Source of the DNA: Mansonella perstans
Taxonomy: Eukaryota; Nematoda; Chromadorea; Rhabditida; Onchocercidae
Direction of reading: 5' to 3'
Length of the DNA: 64,000 nt
Assembly: GCA_037074765.1 (NCBI GenBank)
Contig: JBAMDO010000269.1
Location: forward strand, 1 to 64,000
Shown here: positions 24,201 through 36,700 of the stretch, one piece after another
Position numbering within the stretch: position 1 is the stretch's first letter
How the letters are laid out: each line of letters begins with the position of its first letter
Program-made: the position numbers and the translations under genes
Notes under the pieces: generated by a model
The model's input: only the letters and a program-made list of their open reading frames with translations
Database searches by the model: none
Told to the model about the DNA's origin: nothing

Positions 24201-27200
24201 TTGTCTATTCTTTTTTTATTATTATTACTTTTTTTAAATCAGACTTTTAAAATCCAAAAATTTTTCAATTATTTTAAATTAATTTAAAATTTTTTTAGGA
24301 TTTTAATTTGTCACTTAAAAAAAATCTATATTTATTTCCAAATTTTTTTCCTATTTTTAGAACAAAATGAGGATCTATTGGAAGATGGTAAGATGATGAT
24401 GGATAAAGCAACTGTCGAGAAATCATCTGAAGCAAAACTGACAAATGAAACATCGAAAAATATTTTAGCTGCAAGTTTAGCTGCTAATATTAATCCACAG
24501 GTATATTAAAAAAAAAAAAAAAAAAAGCAGTTACATTTATACATCAATTAATAATAGAATTAATTTGAAAAAAAAATCAAATATGAAATTGAATTAATTA
24601 ACTGCAACAAATATTTATTAATCAGTCAATAATTTTATTTTATTTTTTAATAATTTTTGTTTTTAGTTTACATATAAAAATATTACTGTACTTGTTTTGA
24701 TTTCTTTTCCTTCTTCCATCCTTTCATTGGTTTTTTTTTTTGATTCTTTTTATTTGTAGAACAGGATACAAGAAATGATTGATATGCAAAAACGAATTTA
24801 TTCAAATTGGATTGAAGAGCAAAAAAAATTATTGGGCGTAAATGACGAGGAGAAAAAACGTGCACAAGTTCAGCTTATACAACACCAAATTCAACGAGAC
24901 TATGCCAAATTAGCGCAATCATTAAAACAAGAACTTATCAAGGGATTAAATAGTAGTGTTGATAAGGTATGAATTGCACTACCATAATCAACAAATGATA
25001 CCTAAGATTCCATTCCTATTAGAATAAAAGGATAGGAGTAGGTTTATTTAAATTAAATGGAAATCAGATACTGGATACAATTGCAGGATGTTGTTGTTTT
25101 TTAGTGTCAATCAGATATCTGAAATGAAAATTTTCCAGAAAGCTAAACGATTAATTTGATCGCTTACATACAGCCTTAGGGATAGATGTGATATTATGAT
25201 GATTAATTCATCTTATTAACTAATAAATTGAAGGTTTTTAATTTTATTTATACCTTTATTGCTTCTTCACACGTACGTCATGCATGATCTTTTCCCTTTT
25301 ACTTCATCGTAGCACCGGATTTCTTGCACATAATGTAGTTTTTTTATTTTTATTTTTAAATCACTAATTTTAGATCATAGCTGAATTCATAGCTGCGGAA
25401 GCGGCAGTCAGTGCGCAACGTACAACTGCGGCACTTGCGGAACAGCAACGTGAACAACAAGCAGCAGCTATTGTTGTTAATCGAAATCCATTCCTCTTTC
25501 ATCCCTTGTATCATTCATTCAACGGTCAATCTGTTCCTTTTCCAAATCCATTTATGCAAAATAGCCTACCACTACCGCCACCATCGCATCATCCTTCTGG
25601 TATTTTTCCAGCTGCTTCCGCACCTCGAACAACTTTCAATCCGTTTGTACCGCATCTAAAAGCAGCATCACCAGCTACATCAGCTTTTCGCAAAATGGAT
25701 GATTTAAGGTGTAAATTATTTAGAATTAAAAAATTTTTTTTTGCAATAAATTTTGGTAAATTTAATTTTATCGATTGGTTTATCCGATAGTAAAATTGTT
25801 AGGTAAAAAAAAAGCTAGGAACTATAAATGGTATATTTTTGATAAATCTTCTATGATACTAAAAATTTCCGAACTTTTATAGTACATTTACACCACGAAA
25901 GAAACGATCCAAAGTAACGGATTCTTCACGGATAAGTAAGATTCAACCAATATCCATTGCTAATCGTGAAGTATCATCACTTCCCAATAGCGCCCGATCT
26001 TCACCGCAGGCAATATGTTATTTCGATTATTTGAAAATTTGAAAAGAAAAAAATTAAATCTATAGTTTGAAATTATAAAGTCTATTGTTTTACTCCAATT
26101 TATAAAAAATGTTAAAAAAATTAATAAATCGAACTCGAAGTATATAAATATTAGATTCCTTCAAATATCGAAATTATCTTTCAGCTATCTTCATATTTTC
26201 CGCCAACAATGGTTGGCCATCCGTTATACGGTGGTGGTACATTTGGTACTGATGATCGGGATAGTCCGATCAATTCAGATGATGCAAGCGATTGTGGGCC
26301 TTATGATGGGAGTATGGGTGGAAGGTTTGTGTAATGATAATATCAAATTTAATTTATTCTTTTCTATTAAGTTCATTGAAATTTAGCTTTAAAAAAGAAA
26401 AAAAAATTAAAAATTTTCAGTTCAACTTTAACACCGATGCATTTGCGTAAAGCAAAATTAATGTTTTTTTATACGCGTTATCCGAATTCGACTTTGTTGA
26501 AATCTTACTTTCCGGATATTCGTTTTAATAAAAATAATACCGCACAATTGGTGAAATGGTTTTCGAATTTTCGGTTTGTTTGTTTTTTTTTTTATTATTC
26601 ATCATTGAACTGAATCAAATATAAATTTTTATGGACAAATTTTGTTTTTCTTTTTTAAATTTCTCTTTTGCATTCCTTTCTTTCTCCCTTCGTTAATTAG
26701 AAATATCATATTTGTTTTTAAAAAAAATGTGAATAAAAACAAATAATTCTCTTAAATTTTCGTTTTTTTTTCAATTCAGCAATGTTTACGTATATTTATT
26801 TTGTCAATCCAATAATATTACACTTCTTACATTATCATGTGTTAATTAATCAGTATTTTAGCAAAATTTTTTTGTCCGAAATTTTCATCATAAGGACCTA
26901 ATGTATATATTGTATATGTCAAAATAAATTATATCAAATATGTTTCATTCGATTTTAAGAATTCAAACAAAAAAAGAACCACTTTTAAACTAATTAAATA
27001 AATCATTAAATTTAGCTAAGATATAAAAAGTTAAGTGAACAGATTGATTTTTTGCTGTTTGTGTAAAAAAATGATAAAACCAATATTAAAAAAAAAAGTG
27101 ACGCTATTCTGTATACTTTTAACTTTTCCATTTCTTTCTTTCCGAAATTTAATCACAATTACAGTATGACATTTGAATATTATTAATTGTTATTCATTAC

Positions 27201-29456
27201 CTTAATACATTGTAATATATGCTATTAGACATACCGTAATTAAATATTCCATTTTGGTTATTTATTGATTCATACATTTGTCTACATTTCTATAAATTTT
27301 CATTTTTTAAAGAAAAAATTTTTTTGAGTATAAATTAATGCATGAAAATTTTAGTATTAAAGCAAATACCTCTTCTTTTATTTAATTAAACAATTTTTGA
27401 TGAATTCTTTTTTTAATGAACGAAGTAATCGAATTTTTTAAAATAATTTAAAAAAATAGATATCGTGATTTAAAAAAATAAATAATTTAAAAGAGTGAAT
27501 ATTTTTTAAATAATTTAAAAAAAATAAAAAATAAAAATAAATATAGGAAAAGCAATAAATTTACTGAAAAAAAGTGACTGTATTGTTTGAAAAAAATTAC
27601 CGTATTTTTGGAAAAGTTACTGTATTTTTTGTTACGATATGTTTATTAAGATAAGAAAATCAGATATTCATTTACAAAATATATCGCTGAAAAAGGAGTA
27701 ATACTGTAAGGGTATATTATTTATTTATTTACCTGTTATCTATATTATATATCCATCTTAGGATACAATATGCTTGGGAACCAAAATGGCAGGTGTGCAA
27801 TGATTGTAACAGGTGCTCTTTATAAAGTTAAGAGGAAAAAAGTAGAGATGAAATATTGATGAAAAAGGAAAGGAAAAAAAAAAACTGTAAGGTCATCCAT
27901 CTAAAACCGGTAACGATTTTATAAACAAATAATTGCTCGTTCGAGTTCATCCGTTAGCATTGATTTGGTGAATATGTTTGTTTAAATTGTCCCATTTGCC
28001 TCGAAATGTAATTTGATACTTGATTATCATCTAATAATTGCTGATGATGATGATGAGGGTGATGATGGAAAAAAGAAGAGGTAGGATGAGAATGAGCATG
28101 GAAATTTCAGAATAATGGTGAAACGGGATGATGCTGAGGTCAAATCAGGTCGTCAACCTCTTTTTCCGTTATCGTAACATATTTGAAAGAGTTTATTTAA
28201 TGTTCATAACTCTAGAAGGTTACTGTAATTTTAGATTTTTTTTTTCTGGAATCAAATTTTTAAAGATTCCTTATTAAAGAGAAAATGTAAATATTATTTT
28301 CATAATTACCAGCGGATTAAAGAAATTCTGTTGTGAAGTTTTATTTTAATTTCATTCTCTCTCTCTCTTTTTCCCTCGCTCTCTATTGTATTTCTTTTAT
28401 AATATCTCTTGAAATTTTCCTTACATTAAAATTTTTCAGTTATTTATATTCAAATAGTATTTTGTATTTTTTTCAACCTAATCTAAATGTAATTTAGTAA
28501 TGTGAATATTAATAATTTTTTATTAAAATAAAATTTGCATACATTTGTAAATTTTGTTATTTGCTGTCAGTCATTTATATAATCACAGTACTTTTAATTT
28601 CGTGCTATTTTCATTTTTATTCAGCTAATTTTTAATAAATTTAAATTTGAAAATTGAAATAATTAAGCGAAAGTTGCTAAAAAAAGATTGCAAAGAAATA
28701 ATTTTGCCTGGATCAATTTTTTTCTTAAAACTTTTTTTCCAGAGAATTTTTTTACAATCAAATGGATAAATATGCAAGGAATTATCTAGCTGAAGGGATT
28801 CAAAATAAGGAAGATATTATTGTTACACCGGAATCTGAAATTTATAAAAGTCTAAATCAGCACTATAACCGTAATAATCATATTCAGGTAAATAGCATTG
28901 ATAAATTTGAAAATATTTTTACAGTTTTATTGATTTTAGGAAAATGGAGACCAAGGAAAATGTAATTTGTATGAAATAGGTGCTTAATTAATTAACTCTG
29001 ATTAATTTTCTCTTAGGTTTTATGCCTTCACAAATAATTTTTCCATTGTTCAAAAAATAATTTCTCATATTACTATTGATATCTTTAGTGATAAATTCAA
29101 ATCTTTGAAGTTTATATGAAAAACATCTTTTAAAACATTTAGATTTTGACATGTTTTCAATTCTATCCGAAAGAAAGTTTTAAAAATTAAAAAAAAACCT
29201 CAACAATAAATGATAAAAAAATTGTTAATTTTAAAATTTAAAATATTTCAATAAAAATTTTGTTCATTTGCAGCCACCAGAACGATTATCACTAGTGATA
29301 CAGGAAACGTTACGTGAATTTTTCTGTGCTGTACAAAGTGGACGTGATGCGGAGCCATCTTGGAAGAAAACAATTTATAAAGTAATTAATCGAATGGATG
29401 ATCCGATTCCGGAATATTTTAAAGATCCTAATTTTTTAGAACGTTTGGAGGGTTAA
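21266..29456 (+). CDS. pros-1: Prospero-type homeodomain transcription factor (12 exons, about 916 aa)
   Basis: Nuclear atypical homeodomain transcription factor of the Prospero/PROX family (pros-1, also ceh-26, in C. elegans), a regulator of cell fate, glia and excretory cells in animals. Exons: 21266-21655, 21884-22324, 23460-23765, 24007-24190, 24361-24500, 24760-24966, 25374-25708, 25883-26009, 26185-26324, 26421-26573, 28743-28887, 29274-29456; phases agree throughout. The homeo-prospero domain fills residues about 757-916, beginning [20 protein letters not shown], with the recognition helix [13 protein letters not shown] across an exon junction, and ends ...[11 protein letters not shown] as in the family. 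A basic RKKRSKVTD motif lies near 687. The N-terminal half is low complexity: poly-Ser, two poly-Gln runs, an Asp/Asn-rich stretch, then Gly/Ser. Intron 8 begins with GC, not GT. The frame is open upstream to 21182, so an upstream exon could replace the chosen ATG at 21266. Identity is sure; exon 3 and the 5' end are less so. Confidence 0.93.
26574..28742 (+). other. 2.2 kb intron inside the homeobox
   Basis: The largest intron of the gene, between WFSNFR and EFFYNQM of the homeodomain. Both ends are ordinary (GTTTGT at the donor, TTCCAG at the acceptor). It contains AT-rich filler plus an islet of normal complexity at 27760-28190 with two CAGGTG E-boxes at 27790 and 27810. No open reading frame or RNA gene was recognised in it. 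Confidence 0.8.
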
Positions 29457-32400
29457 AAAAAGTCTTTTACTATCTCTCTAAATCATTCCTTATTATTGCT
29501 AAAAGTAAACAAAATGTTTCATTTTAGTTTGAGGTTATTTTTTCCTTTTTTTTTTTGGCCAATTCATGACACTTGCAAGTTTTTTGTATAAAATTGAAAG
29601 AAGAATTAAACTTAAATTTTTACTTCTTCTTTGCAGTTTGTTAAACTTGTCAAATAAAAAAAAAAATTTCTTTCAATATTCGACATTCAAGCATATAATT
29701 GAAAAATAGTTATGCAATGTGATTTTGTTTTTTTTCCTCCTGGCAACAATAATAAATTGTGGAAAAAAATTCATGTCTTCATATTATTAAAATTGACAAA
29801 TTTCAATAAAATCTAATCGAACATTTAAAAATTTTATGACTTTTAAATAACGAAAATTGAAATTATTTATCAACATGAATCATTTTCAGTTTCTTTTTTC
29901 TCTTCCGCCTCTCTTTTTCTTATATTCTGCCTTCATACAAAAGATTTTATCCGGTACGTTCACAGAAAAATTTTCTTTTAAGCTTTCATGAACAGTGATG
30001 GAAGTATTTCCAACATTCTGGCTTATAATTTTTGTCTAAATCATTTCCAGTGGGTAAAAGATTTTGACGTATATAAACGAAACAATTTTCATTTATATAT
30101 GTTTACACGTATTTACGTGTGTTTGTATATGCGTATGAGTGTACGTATATGTATGCGTCTTTATCTGCCTATAATATGAAAATTTTGCAAATGAAAAATT
30201 TCAGTTAGAATTTCAAAAATAGACAAAAAATTTCAATTAAAATTTCGAACCATCTTTACATTTCAAACTGGAACAGAAGATTTTCTGTAAAATAAATTAA
30301 AACTGTCAAAGGGCATTCTTAAAGGACAGATAATATAACACAGTGAATGGCATTTGTTGAAGAAATATAAGATGAATTGAATGGTTCATCATCGATTCAT
30401 GGTGTAAATTGATTTGTCCAGTTTGATATCGTGATTAAAATATAATATTTTCTTTTTATCCTTTATCTCCTATTTCTATTTCTTTCTTTTCGTTTTAACT
30501 TTTAAAAATTTATTGAAGCGAAACGAAATGATTCCACATACTTTTACGAAATAAAATAGATTTTTCAAAACTGAAAATTGAAAATTAATTCATAAATTTC
30601 CTCAAAATTTGGTGAAGAAATTTGCGTTAAATGCATAAATGAATTGATCAAATATTTCTCATGCTTTACATCATTGTTTGCTGTAAAATTTTCGAATTAG
30701 ATTAACTAACGAAAAAGAAATATTTATAAAAATATTTTCTGGCAAGAAGAAAGCACCCTTTGATTTTAATAAATTTAATACCGCATATTTTTTACAAAAA
30801 TCTAAGGAATTTTACTTTTTAACGATTGTTTAGTTGTTATTTCTACAAAATTGCTAGGACAAAAAAAATAACAGTGAAATTCAGAATAAATCTTTCTACA
30901 TTTTATTATCTCTCAAATTCCTCGTTTCAAAATTATTATCAAAAATCACCAAAACAATTGCCATGATCGATGATGGCATGATATCATGTTGACATATAAC
31001 CATATTTATTCATTTACTAGAAAATGATTGATTTCAAACTGCGTAGTCAAATTATTTTATCAGAAAGATCCTTTGCAATTGAGTTTCTAACACTTCGATT
31101 TTTAAATCAAAGTTAACTGTACGAAGGCATAATAATTCCCGATTTCATATAATCAAAACAATAATTCGGATTCTTAAAAAATTGCAGAATTAATTTGAAA
31201 ATAATTAAAAAGAAAAGATTTTAGAAAAGTTCAAAAAACAACTAATACTGAAAAAAAATCTAAAAATTCTGAAACTATCAGAAATTCAATTGAAAATGCG
31301 TATTAACTTCTTGCATTTTATACACGTTGTAAATCTGCACTCATTAGTGAAATAAACTGCGTATAATATGCATGATCAGCAAGTATAAAAAAAGCAAGCA
31401 GCTAGTCAAACATATCAAAATGCATATATTAATAACAAGTAATTGAAAAAAGTGCACAAACGAAAGCCTAAATAAATGATAATAATCCTAAATCTCGATG
31501 TTAAAGGAGGATTCTACGAATACAATAAACAAACATTATAGGAGAATATTTAAGCGAAACTAACAAGAAGTGTTTACAAGGAGATGAAACCGAAAAAAGC
31601 ATGCAGGAAGCAAGTTAATAACAATTTAAATGATTAGAAAGAGTCCAAATTAGATAAAGCTAATAAAAAGCATGCAATAAAACAGTAACAAGGTAATGAA
31701 GATTCTATAGAAAACGTGTAAATAATCCAAATTATTTTACGAGAAGCAAGTAAAGCTTAGATGGATTATGCAGTAAGCAGATAATAATATTTCTGGAGAA
31801 ATGAAAACAAAAAATCAAAATTTGCAAAAGGACCAAATGAACAAAATTATTTGAATTATAACTCAAGTATAATCAAACTTTAGCAAAAAAATCAATTTGG
31901 GCTATTTTCGGTTTCAAAAAAACAACTAAAATTATTCCAAATTGGATAATTTTTGGAGGATACAAAATGTGAAATAGGAAAATAAGCAGATGTTTGCCCG
32001 AAACATTATTTCTGTCAAAGCTTCTCTAGATAGGAATAGAAGAGATATTCATCGTAACAAATTGGGCCATTACACTATTGGTTGAATAACAAACGTAGAA
32101 GTAATTCTGAAGATAAATTATTACCCTCGTATTCTTCGCATTTTTTCAATCTAGAAATCATTTTACATGAATAGGAATAGAAAACTAATTATTTTTTAAT
32201 CATAAAGTGGGATGAATTCAATTTTTACGAATTTTGGAAACACATAAATAAATTTAGCCCAATTTCTCACCATTTCAGCAAATTACTAATTTGGATGATT
32301 AATAACAAAACTAAAAATTTTAAACAATTTCAAATTTGAGAATTTCAGAAATTTTAAAAGTTTGGAAAAATGGAACAAACTTTCAAATTTAAAAAAAAAA

Positions 32401-33720
32401 AAAAAAAAAAGAAAAAACAGAAAATCCCAAAAAGAAATGAAATGAGAAAGTTAAAGAATAAGAAATTAAATTAATTAAAGAATTTAAATAAAATAATACT
32501 ACACATTTAAAAGTTTGGAAAATGCAATCATTATGCTAAGGCATTTATAATAAATTAGTGACATTACAGAAATAAGTAAAAATTTTCAAACCATCTGGTC
32601 GATCATATTGGATGCTCGCTTTCTATAACTTTTGATTCCTTTTCTTTCTTTTGAAATCAATATAAATGATCAAACTCAATAAATAAATTATAATTTTATA
32701 AAGTAAAAGTGATAAAGTGATAGAAGGATGAGTGAAATAAATTATTTAGAACAGCATTAGTCGGTGAAGTGTTACTTATGATCATAATGGCGTTATTGTT
32801 TAGAATCATTTCTTGAATTAATTCAATTCTTAAATTTTACCTAATTTTTGAATTTGTAGTTTTTCTTCTGCTCAATAGTACATGCATTACTGTTAAATTC
32901 ATTTACTGTATTACTTCTCTCCGGTTGATTTAAAATTGAACACATGACCTTTGATAGTTTTATTCATTCCCAATTTTCCTCTCAATTTTATTTCTATAAC
33001 CTGCCTCTTCTTTATTAATTCGATTTCTGCTCGTTATCAATTTTCTTTATGGCAAATTATTGATTACACTTTTATAGCTAATTTCGGTTCATTTCATTTA
33101 AAATTTGTAGTTTTTCTTACATTTAATACTTTTATAATCAACATTATCATGATCAAGAATCGCTTTTATGATCAACAATAAATCAAGCAACTTTCATATC
33201 GTTTAATCTATTTTTTTTACTGATTTGTCGAGTTCCATCGATTTAATATAATCAAGTAAATGTTTTAAATAGCAAATTACTTAATTACTTCCGGGGTTTC
33301 AAAAGTTAATTATGTGAAATTTTCATAATGCGACATTAGCAAAAGAAGACTTCGGCCACAACACTTTTGATAAAGGTGGTCTGTGATCGTTTTTGGTGTC
33401 AAGTGGTTAGGCATGGTGAATTTGGTGGGTCCTTACTATTCGGTCCAGTTTTCAGTTCAAGTTTTGGTTTTTTTTGATTGCTAAATTTTGATAGCAAATT
33501 TGAATTGTTACAATTTTCCTAGTAGACTGAAGCTGCTAAATATATGTCAAATTTAATTAACTATTATTGAATTTTGAGTTCTGCTTTTCATTTAACAAAT
33601 TATCCATAGTTTTTTTGCATTTAATGCTTCTCATGGTGTTGTATTCGTGTAATCAATTTTTGATCGTTTCAGGTTTTCAATTCTTAATTAATCGTTTCTT
33701 CTGGTTATATAATTTGCAAT
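29457..33720. other. 4.3 kb intergenic region
   Basis: The first part must hold the 3' UTR of the prospero gene. The rest is AT-rich with no supportable reading frame; the few 60-76 residue open frames have no recognisable sequence or splice partners. Just before the next gene, a TTTCAG site at 33667-33672 lies 48 bases before its ATG and is a candidate spliced-leader acceptor. Confidence 0.6.
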
Positions 33721-36700
33721 ATGATACGATATTTTGCTCCACGCTATAAGGCAAGCGTACTGCTGAAAGTAATTTTTGTACTGGCGTCTGCCCTTTTCGT
33801 GACATTCTATGCACGTAATCATTTGCGGTTTCAGTTATTTGAACAAAAAGTATGCATTTCTATTTCAAAAATTTAAATTTAAGTTTTTTTTTTTTTTTAA
33901 ATCAGATAAGAAATATCACATTATAGTTTAATCATTCTGTTTTTTGCGCTAGTTGATTAACAGTGTAGTGAAAGACCAGTCGTAATCTTTATCACCGGAA
34001 GGCTCATTGTGGTCTTTAAATAGTCCTGGTCATTATCAAAAACTCATTTTGTTATTGGACACTTTCATACAGATAAAATGTTTTGCTTTTGATAGATACG
34101 TTTTTTCTTTTTCCTTTCCTTTTTTCAATTCTTGACATAGCGGGAGCGCAGTGTCATGCTACATAAAATACCGAATTATTCGAAGAAACGTACCGGTCCC
34201 GGAGAAAATGGTAATGGTGTATATTTGACAGGAAAACAGAAAGTGCAAGGAGAAGCGGATATGAAAAAATGGTTCATGAATTTGGTTGCAAGGTAACAAT
34301 TATTTATTTGTTTGAAAAAAAAAGTTTCCAATTTTTTAAAGTGAAGAGGTATGGGAAGAGTCTTTTAAGGATTGAAAGGACCAAGTTTTTTTTGGAACTT
34401 TGCAGAAATTATTGGTTATCAGATCGTTTATTGCAGTATTATTGATGAAATGCTGGTGAAGGATTGTTAATGTAATCAAAAAATGCTAATAAACAAAAAA
34501 TACTAAGTTGGTCATTATTTGAATCTGTACTTTCTAAAGAATGGTATCCGTATTTAGAAACTACGGTGCGCTTTCTAAAGTACTGCTTAAAAATTGCCCA
34601 CAGTATATGTCGGAGGGTTATGGTTACAATTATTATTAGTATCAAGTTGATATTAGTGTCACCAATGTAAATCAAAATACCATTTTTATAAGATATATAT
34701 CTAAAACCAGAATTTTTAATGATAAGAGTTATTGTATTATCGATTTTATTAGGGATCAGACCGTTCATAATATGAAAAATTTTGAATATTGGAATATCAA
34801 GTCTTCAAATTTGATTTATTATGTCGCTCTGTTAATACTGTAGCATTTTTCGTGAACTAGTTGCTTTTTTGAAAATATTTGCAAAATATTTTTTAACTTT
34901 CTTATTAGCAAAAATTTAAAAAAATGTTCTTACCTTCACTTCTTCACTTTTGATTTCCTGGTTATTTACATATTTAGCATGTCAAGGCAGTGTAATGGTC
35001 GTTTTCATTAATATTCATATAATATTATAAGAATGTTAGTGAAATCGTCATGAAATTATCTTTACCACCTATCCACTACGGTTAAAATATGATATTTGGA
35101 GATTAATTTATTTTGAATTAGATATGTGGAAAGTAAGATATTTTAAGATAGAAACTATTTTCATTGCATTTTCTGTTTCAGTGATATGATATCACTTGAT
35201 CGGAGTTTGCCAGATTATCGCTCCAAAGAGTGCCGTGAAATCAATTATTCTGATGATTTACCACTGGCCTCTGTAATAATTATTTTTACTGATGAGGCGT
35301 GGTCACCTTTAATGCGAACAGTGCATTCCGTAATCAATAGAACACCATTTAATTTGTTACAGGAAATCATTCTTGTTGATGATTTTAGTCAGAGAGGTTC
35401 ATTTTTTGTCCAAATATTCATTTTTTTATTGCAAAATCATAGTTGGAAATTCGAACACAGCAGATTAATAATACCTTTTCTTTTTTCGAACATTGTGACA
35501 TGTGACATGTTGAAATATGTTGCTCTGAAGCACAACTAAAAAGATTACTAAGTATTATTTGCGGAATTAGCAGAAAATCAGAACAATTAGATACTAAATA
35601 ACTAAATGTTACTATCAGTATCTTTACATTTTGCCTGTCTTTGCAGATGTATTCCAGTATTTAAGTCCTTCATTGTGAATAGTTAAATCAGAAATATGCG
35701 TGACAGAAAGCAGGAAATTACTTTAATTAATTGCTGAAGAAAATGTTTTGCTCTATGTTTGGATAAAGTATCTGGGATTTTACATAATAGTTTGAAATTC
35801 GCAACAGTTCTTCTGGCTTGAAATGGAACTTTATTGAAGGCCGTCTAAAAACTTAAAATCTGTTTTATTCATCGCTAGTGTAATTTTATAGGCAGCAGTG
35901 GATTGATCGATTATAATTGAAGTATTGCCAGAGTGACAAACTTAGTTTTTGATTTTAGATGAACTCAAGGGTAGGCTAGAAGAATACATTAAGCTCTTTG
36001 GCAACAAAGTACGTTTGATACGAGCACAGGAACGACAAGGATTGATACGAGCCAAATTATTGGGCGCAAAAGAAGCAGTTGGTGATGTATTGGTATTTCT
36101 TGATTCCCACTCTGAAGTGACAGAGGGATGGTAAATTGATTTTCATGATATTCATTTTAAAAATTTCTAAATGTATAAACAAAATGCAAGAACATGCTGT
36201 CCGTAATCATGTTACATCTGTTTTACATATTTGCTTATCTCCAGTTTTGACTAACCGTGATTATTCATACCTTGAAATTTTTTCTCCGTAAGTGACATTT
36301 AGTAGTGACAGGAGAACAGTTTCTTCTGTCTAAATAAGTTATTCCTTCCAATTCTTATTCAGGATATTTGGTAGCTGTAGAAGGAAATCTAAATTTGATT
36401 TAAAGGTGTCAATCTTTCGCATTTTTTACAGGTTACAGCCATTGTTAGCGCGTATCAAAGATAAACGGTCGGCTGTTCTTTGTCCTATAATTAATCACAT
36501 ATCTGCTGAAACGTTTGCGTATTCGGGTAGTGATCGCCCTTCAAATGTTGGTGGGTTTTGGTGGAGCCTTCATTTCCGCTGGGATCCCATGCCAAAAGAA
36601 TATCGCGATGCTGATCCAACAAAACCAATTAAGTTCGTGAATTTACTCGCCGGGCTTTTCAGAACTGTGATTTTTAATATGAAGTTTTTTTGCACTCAGA

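Noticed and set aside
33961..34080. Possible tRNA-like or structured RNA in the glycosyltransferase intron
   Set aside because: No A-box/B-box pair or cloverleaf could be drawn.
34439..34768. 109-codon minus-strand frame
   Set aside because: Lies wholly inside intron 2 of the glycosyltransferase, antisense, with no recognisable sequence and low-complexity Ile/Asn content.
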